From positions 1 through 25,788 of IMG/VR virus record IMGVR_UViG_3300017967_000183: 25,788 nt of DNA; one strand, written 5' to 3'. The notes beneath the pieces are model-generated. The model had not been told where the DNA came from. It searched no databases and saw only the letters and a list, made by a program, of their open reading frames with translations. Position 1 is the first letter of the stretch, and each line of letters starts with the position of its first letter. Shown here piece by piece: positions 21,138 through 25,788 of this stretch. Source of the stretch: a virus. The position numbers and the translations under genes were made by a program.

Positions 21138-24100
21138 TGTCAACACCAACTCCTCCTAGTACAACACCATCACTGGAAACCCAACTAGATTTTCTTGTTC
21201 ACGAAATGGGAACAGGAAATGGTGGTAGTTTAATAACTAACAACAGTTGGAACAGTGGAAATCTTTCTGCAGAAGGTGCAGCAACTTTATTTGAAAATAG
21301 ATTTGAACGATCAGGCGGTAGCAATCTCAATGGTAGGATCAATTATGCAAACCAAGTGTACAATGCTGCACAAAATGGAACGCTAGGATCCATCAGTTCT
21401 AACGTTAGGTCATCATACAATTATTTGATAAGTCGAGGATTTAATCCTGCTCAAGCCTCTGGTATTGTAGGAAACCTTATGGCAGAAAGTGGTACTGGTT
21501 TAGATCCCGCTGCATTTAATCCAGCAGGCGGCGGTCAAGGGGCTTTTGGTATCGCACAGTGGCGTGCTGACCGTCAGAGTAATTTGTTAAATTGGGATGG
21601 CGAAGCAATAATTCCCAGTGAAGATTTTGTACCAGATGACACAACACCATTAGTTAACAGTCCGGAGGATGCAAGTGAATTAACTGGCAATGAGGGGAAT
21701 TTTAATACTGGTGGTGGACAAAGTTTATACGAAGACAATGTGTTAAACAGTTTTGATAGTTATACGTATAGTTGGGCTATACATATGGTAAATCCACAAA
21801 CTGCACAGGATTTTGAAGAAAACTTAAACAGAAATACATACATTACACTTGCTGAAAGTGGTGTTGAAAATGAAATTAGTATCGAGCATGTCATACAATC
21901 AAACACCCTTAATTTTGTTCATCAAAATAGAAGCAGTGTTGCAAACACATTTGATATCACATTAGTAGAAGCAAAAGGATTTACATTATTCAATAGAATA
22001 ATTTTAGCAGCACAAGATTTGGGTATTGAGAATCATATTGAGGCAGCATATTTGTTAGAATTGAATTTCCGTGGATGGGACGAAAGTGGTACTCCAGTAA
22101 ATGAAATTGTAGGACCATACTATTATATGACAACCATTACTGATTTTAAAACTAGACACAGTGACAGTGCTACTACTTACCAAGTTTCTTTTGCAGAAAC
22201 ACATCAAGAAGCATTTAACCGTCTTGAGTATCATTTAAGATCTGACATTACTGTAACAGCATCTAATTTTGGTGCTTTTTTAACAGACTTTGAACAAAAA
22301 GTCAATAATGAAGCTGTTAAACAAACTGCATTAACACTGAGCAAGTTGTACCCTACACTGTACGTTTTTGGTACAGAGGGAGAAGCTAGTACTTGGGAAA
22401 GTTGGGATTTTGATGCTATTATTGGAAGTGAAATACAAGAATCTAGAAATATTAGTATGACTGCCAGTGGCGGTACAATAACATTTAATTTTAAAGCTGG
22501 TACTTCTATTACTGCTGGTATAGCAGCCGCAGTACTACAAACTAGAAACTTTAAACAAATACCAGTAGCAAATGGTCAGTTTGCAAAAGATAATCCAGAT
22601 GCTGGAACGGCCAATGCGACTCGACTTGCAGAAATGATAAATTGGTTTTCATTTACTACTGAAGTAGAATACAAAGAATTTGATCCACTGTCAAGACAAT
22701 ATCAAAAACAAATAACATATAATATACAACCATATATTGCGTTTGAAGGATTACATGATCCGATTAGTTTCTCAGAACTAAACACTAGCAGAACATTACA
22801 AACTACTAGACTTGATAATATTTTAAGAAATGGGTTCTTAAAAAAGCGTTTTGATTATACATACACTGGATTAAACACTGAAGTTTTAAACTTGGATTTA
22901 ACTTTTAATAATACGTTCTTTTCATTACAACCAATTAACGGTGGTGCAATTGAAGGAGCAGGCGGATATTTTGACGGGTTAACTACTACAGAAGCTAACG
23001 CAGTTAGAGCAAGAAATGAATTTCGAGCAGTGCAAGATCAAATCAGAAGTCTAAATCGTCGACTTGGTGAAATTGATAATGAAAGAGAAGCTGCGCTGTC
23101 TAGACGTGACATGGGTGACTTAGATATTATCACACGTCTAGAGTCAGAAAGAAATATTATTTTAAGTAGGCGCCAAAGCCTTACAACACAACTAATTAAT
23201 AATTCTGAAACAGCATTTGATACAACACAGGAATTAGCAGAACAATCACGCAATGCACAAGGAAATAGTTTAACTCCAACTGCACAACAGTACATTACCC
23301 AAAGTGATGTTTTTGCAGGATCACAATATCAAGATAGCATAGCAAGATCAATGAATTTTGACTACAGAAGTGTTAGAGATAGTTTAGCAGCAAGTGGTGC
23401 TGATTTATCTGATAATGTTGGTACTGCAATGTTGGGCGCACTTGAACTAAATTTAAATGCTGTGGAAAGTATGGTAAACCAACGTATTGACATACGTGGT
23501 GATCCATACTGGCTAGGAAGGCCCAAAGGAGTTAGTGTATCAAATACAAATCAAGCTAACTATAGCCGAGGTGGGATTGGATACTTTTTACATGTTCGTT
23601 TCCCAACATATGAAGGTGAAGATGGGTTTATAGATCAAAGTTTTACAAACTTTACTATTACTGCCTTATTCCGTGTATTAACAGTAACATCAACATACAG
23701 CATGGGTGAATTTAAACAAACACTAACTAGCTTTAGAGATGTGTCAACCAATGTTCCTATGATGATAGAACAATTACTAAGTGGTAAAATATCCAATCCT
23801 GGTAGAAGGAATTTACAACAACAATACACTGACAATGATGGTGATGGTATTGATGATACAACTGGTGAAGAAATACCAGAAGATAACTCAACAGAAATTG
23901 ATCCAAATGCAAGAGGCAATGATAGTGGATCAGTTAGTGGCGACATTAATGGTTTAAGACCTGAACTTATGAATGCACTTGATCAAGCTGCAACAGAAAC
24001 AGGAGTAACTGCAGTTGTGACCAGTGGGGTTAGAGGTGGCGGTAGCAACCCAAGTGGTAGACACAATGGCAGTGCAGCAGATGTTGCACTATATTCAGAT

Positions 24101-24400
24101 GGTAGACTTCTAAGTGTGGAAAATCCAGCAGACCTTGCAATTATTCAGAACTATACACAAGCATATTTAGATGCAACAAGAAGTGCAGGACTTACACCTA
24201 GTGTTGGTATTGCTAACCCTGCATATGGCAGCGGATCATCTTTATATATGAGCGGCACATCATTCCACTACGACATCGCAAGAACACCAGGGTATTCATC
24301 TGCAGCAACAAATCCAGCAGCTGGTCCTTATTGGGGAGGTTCACAAGAAACAGCACACCATTCACCGCCGTCTTGGCTAGTAGATATGTATAACAATTAA
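21137..24400 (+). CDS. Large baseplate hub protein with tail lysozyme and M15-like peptidase domains
   Basis: This 1087-residue protein combines several parts. Residues 12-80 (LETQLDFLVHEM, AATLFENRFERSGG) match the second half of a phage tail lysozyme. Residues 90-155 (FNPAQASGIVGNLMAESG with likely catalytic Glu117, then AFGIAQWRADR) match its first half, so the domain appears circularly permuted. From about 195 to 620 a beta-rich hub-type region follows, resembling the large protein next to gp53 in marine T4-like phages. A coiled coil covers about 625-705. An Asp-rich DNDGDGIDD calcium-binding-type loop lies near 895. The last 150 residues look like an M15 D,D-peptidase, with zinc ligands His976 and Asp982 in RHNGSAADV and His1044 in FHYDIA. 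The protein probably opens the host cell wall at infection. Confidence 0.8.
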   Translation: MSTPTPPSTTPSLETQLDFLVHEMGTGNGGSLITNNSWNSGNLSAEGAATLFENRFERSGGSNLNGRINYANQVYNAAQNGTLGSISSNVRSSYNYLISRGFNPAQASGIVGNLMAESGTGLDPAAFNPAGGGQGAFGIAQWRADRQSNLLNWDGEAIIPSEDFVPDDTTPLVNSPEDASELTGNEGNFNTGGGQSLYEDNVLNSFDSYTYSWAIHMVNPQTAQDFEENLNRNTYITLAESGVENEISIEHVIQSNTLNFVHQNRSSVANTFDITLVEAKGFTLFNRIILAAQDLGIENHIEAAYLLELNFRGWDESGTPVNEIVGPYYYMTTITDFKTRHSDSATTYQVSFAETHQEAFNRLEYHLRSDITVTASNFGAFLTDFEQKVNNEAVKQTALTLSKLYPTLYVFGTEGEASTWESWDFDAIIGSEIQESRNISMTASGGTITFNFKAGTSITAGIAAAVLQTRNFKQIPVANGQFAKDNPDAGTANATRLAEMINWFSFTTEVEYKEFDPLSRQYQKQITYNIQPYIAFEGLHDPISFSELNTSRTLQTTRLDNILRNGFLKKRFDYTYTGLNTEVLNLDLTFNNTFFSLQPINGGAIEGAGGYFDGLTTTEANAVRARNEFRAVQDQIRSLNRRLGEIDNEREAALSRRDMGDLDIITRLESERNIILSRRQSLTTQLINNSETAFDTTQELAEQSRNAQGNSLTPTAQQYITQSDVFAGSQYQDSIARSMNFDYRSVRDSLAASGADLSDNVGTAMLGALELNLNAVESMVNQRIDIRGDPYWLGRPKGVSVSNTNQANYSRGGIGYFLHVRFPTYEGEDGFIDQSFTNFTITALFRVLTVTSTYSMGEFKQTLTSFRDVSTNVPMMIEQLLSGKISNPGRRNLQQQYTDNDGDGIDDTTGEEIPEDNSTEIDPNARGNDSGSVSGDINGLRPELMNALDQAATETGVTAVVTSGVRGGGSNPSGRHNGSAADVALYSDGRLLSVENPADLAIIQNYTQAYLDATRSAGLTPSVGIANPAYGSGSSLYMSGTSFHYDIARTPGYSSAATNPAAGPYWGGSQETAHHSPPSWLVDMYNN

Positions 24401-24409
24401 GGAAACGAA

Positions 24410-25788
24410 ATGTCTAAAGAATCAAATAGATTTACAGGTATGAACCAAGGATCAACCGGTATACCAGCAATATACGCAAGTGGTAACCGTGCTGGATTCA
24501 CTATGGCTAATGGTGTATTTTTGGCTAAAGTTGTTGATATTGCTGATCCTGACTTTGGCGGGGCTCTTTGGGTTGAGCTAATAGGACACCAGACTTTTGG
24601 TGAACGTGATACTAGAGAGCAAAGACACCAATTCCAAAAAGTAAGATCAGTTTCGCCATTTGGTGGCAGTATAAGCGGCAGAGATACCACAGTGTCATAT
24701 GGTGCAAATTTCCCTCCGCCTGCGCCAGGAACTGAAGTATTGGTAGCATTTACTGGAGATGATAATGTTGGATATTTGCTAGGATCTTTACCTGCAACTG
24801 GAAGAAACGGTGCAGTACCAGGACTTCCAGCATCACAAATTGAAGGCGAAGACACTGTTGGATCAAGCGTTGATCCAGGTGCTTCACAAGATGGAAACGT
24901 GAGAAGACGACATCCAGTAGCAAACGCTATTGCAGAACAAGGTATCGGATTAGATCCAGTTCGTGGATTAGGAAGTAGTGGAGCAAGGCGTGAATCACCA
25001 TCTAACGTAGCAGGGTTTTTAACACCTGGCGGACACAGTATAGTAATGGATGATGGAACAGTAGCTTATCAAGAAGGCGAAAACTATGTTCCTGACCAAT
25101 CAAGAGAAGCTGGAAACAACAATTTATTAAGGTTACGTAGTGCTGGTGGCGCACAAATGCTATTCAATGATACTGCTGGTATTGTTTATGTTATAAATCA
25201 AAATGGTAGTAGTTGGATACAACTAGATAGTTCAGGAAATATTGACATATATGCAGCAGGTAGTATAAGTTATCATGCAGAACAAGACTTTAACTTTTAT
25301 GCTGGCGGAGATATTAATATGGATGCTGACACGTTTAATATTAAAGCACGTGGTGCAGCAGGTATACAAGCAGAAACTGCAACTGGACCAATACAACTCA
25401 AAGCAAACAAAGATATAAGACTGACTACAGATTTAAATTTGCAACTAAAAGCCAGTGGCTATGGAAGAATTAGCACTGATGGCATATTAGACTTGAACGG
25501 CCCAACCGCACTAGGCGCAGTAGGTCCAACAAGTGGAAGTTTAGCAGCAAACAGAACAGTTAAAGAAAGTATTAATCCAAGAGTACCCGAACATGAACCT
25601 TGGGGTGGTCATCTATCACAAGGAAGTACATCTGTTGCAGCACAAGCACCTGCAAGCGGGCAAACTACAGCTAAAGATTATGATGTTTCTCAGTTAGACA
25701 GTTCACTAAGTTCTGGTGTATCAGGAAGAACACTACCACAATTTGGAAAGGCTGGAAGAAGATCAACAGGAGTAGCAGGCGTATCAGG
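24410..25788 (+). CDS. 5: gp5-type baseplate spike protein (cut by window end)
   Basis: A frame opens with ATG at 24410 (GGAAACGAA before it) and stays open for 459 codons to the window end. Residues 10-125 look like the OB-fold N-domain of gp5/VgrG spikes (FLAKVVDIADPDFGGALWVE, then PGTEVLVAFTGDDNVGYLLG). From about residue 235 come short alternating repeats (MLFNDTAGIVYVINQNG, WIQLDSSGNIDIYAAGS, DINMDADTFNIKA), the signature of the triple-stranded beta-helix needle. VPEHEPWGGH near residue 395 is also common in marine gp5 proteins. No lysozyme domain is inserted between the OB and needle parts, unlike T4 gp5. The end of the gene is not in the window. Confidence 0.88.
   Translation, partial: MSKESNRFTGMNQGSTGIPAIYASGNRAGFTMANGVFLAKVVDIADPDFGGALWVELIGHQTFGERDTREQRHQFQKVRSVSPFGGSISGRDTTVSYGANFPPPAPGTEVLVAFTGDDNVGYLLGSLPATGRNGAVPGLPASQIEGEDTVGSSVDPGASQDGNVRRRHPVANAIAEQGIGLDPVRGLGSSGARRESPSNVAGFLTPGGHSIVMDDGTVAYQEGENYVPDQSREAGNNNLLRLRSAGGAQMLFNDTAGIVYVINQNGSSWIQLDSSGNIDIYAAGSISYHAEQDFNFYAGGDINMDADTFNIKARGAAGIQAETATGPIQLKANKDIRLTTDLNLQLKASGYGRISTDGILDLNGPTALGAVGPTSGSLAANRTVKESINPRVPEHEPWGGHLSQGSTSVAAQAPASGQTTAKDYDVSQLDSSLSSGVSGRTLPQFGKAGRRSTGVAGVS

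Noticed and set aside
24397-24855. 152-residue minus-strand frame
   Set aside because: It is the shadow of the gp5-type gene starting at 24410, which has a coherent OB-fold and needle.
1-25788. CRISPR arrays, insertion sequences, complete tRNA genes
   Set aside because: No regularly spaced repeats, transposase or terminal inverted repeats, or full tRNA cloverleaf were seen by eye.

Overview
The window is a fragment of a T4-like (Straboviridae-related) marine myovirus genome. It is AT-rich and tightly packed. Most genes are on the minus strand, and there are two plus-strand blocks. The T4-type core genes gp20, gp21, gp22, gp23, gp46, gp47, gp48, gp53, gp55, a gp26-type hub protein and a gp5-type spike are recognisable, as are octamers matching the T4/cyanophage late-promoter form NATAAATA. 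The closest known gene contents are those of cyanophage and pelagiphage myoviruses. The sequence does not identify the host; no photosystem gene is present.

Layout. 1-4585 (minus): fibre-like structural proteins, a large subtilisin-like (S8) protease and a heme oxygenase, apparently late-transcribed. 4621-5035: a gene-free stretch with its own sigma70-type promoter, dense hairpins and a terminator on the minus strand, which I call an unidentified ~370-nt non-coding RNA. 5098-10788 (minus): the head block, with major capsid gp23, scaffold gp22, prohead protease gp21, an acidic core-like protein, a small basic protein and portal gp20. 10831-12750 (minus): a large candidate tape-measure protein. 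12806-13866 (plus): a gp26-type baseplate hub protein whose end slides on a run of nine T into a second open frame, a probable -1 frameshift. 13870-14230: a second gene-free, strongly structured region directly behind a GIY-YIG (SegE-like) endonuclease gene. 14717-19559 (minus): a phosphomannomutase-like HAD phosphatase, two tiny paralogous proteins, the gp46/gp47 recombination nuclease and the late sigma factor gp55. 19665-25788 (plus): a nucleotidyltransferase with a capsid-targeting-like N-terminus, then gp48, gp53, a 1087-residue hub protein carrying two cell-wall-degrading domains, and a gp5-like spike cut by the window end.

How it fits together. gp55 has a host-type promoter and would direct transcription from the NATAAATA promoters in front of the structural blocks. 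gp46/47 process DNA ends for recombination-dependent replication. gp20-23 build the prohead, which gp21 matures by cutting at (L/I)xE sites. The plus-strand block builds the baseplate hub and spike, with the lytic enzymes in the hub protein instead of the spike. The most unusual points are the two unidentified structured RNAs, the apparently circularly permuted tail lysozyme, the predicted frameshift in the hub/chaperone gene, the eukaryotic-type PMM-like phosphatase and the possibly capsid-packaged nucleotidyltransferase.
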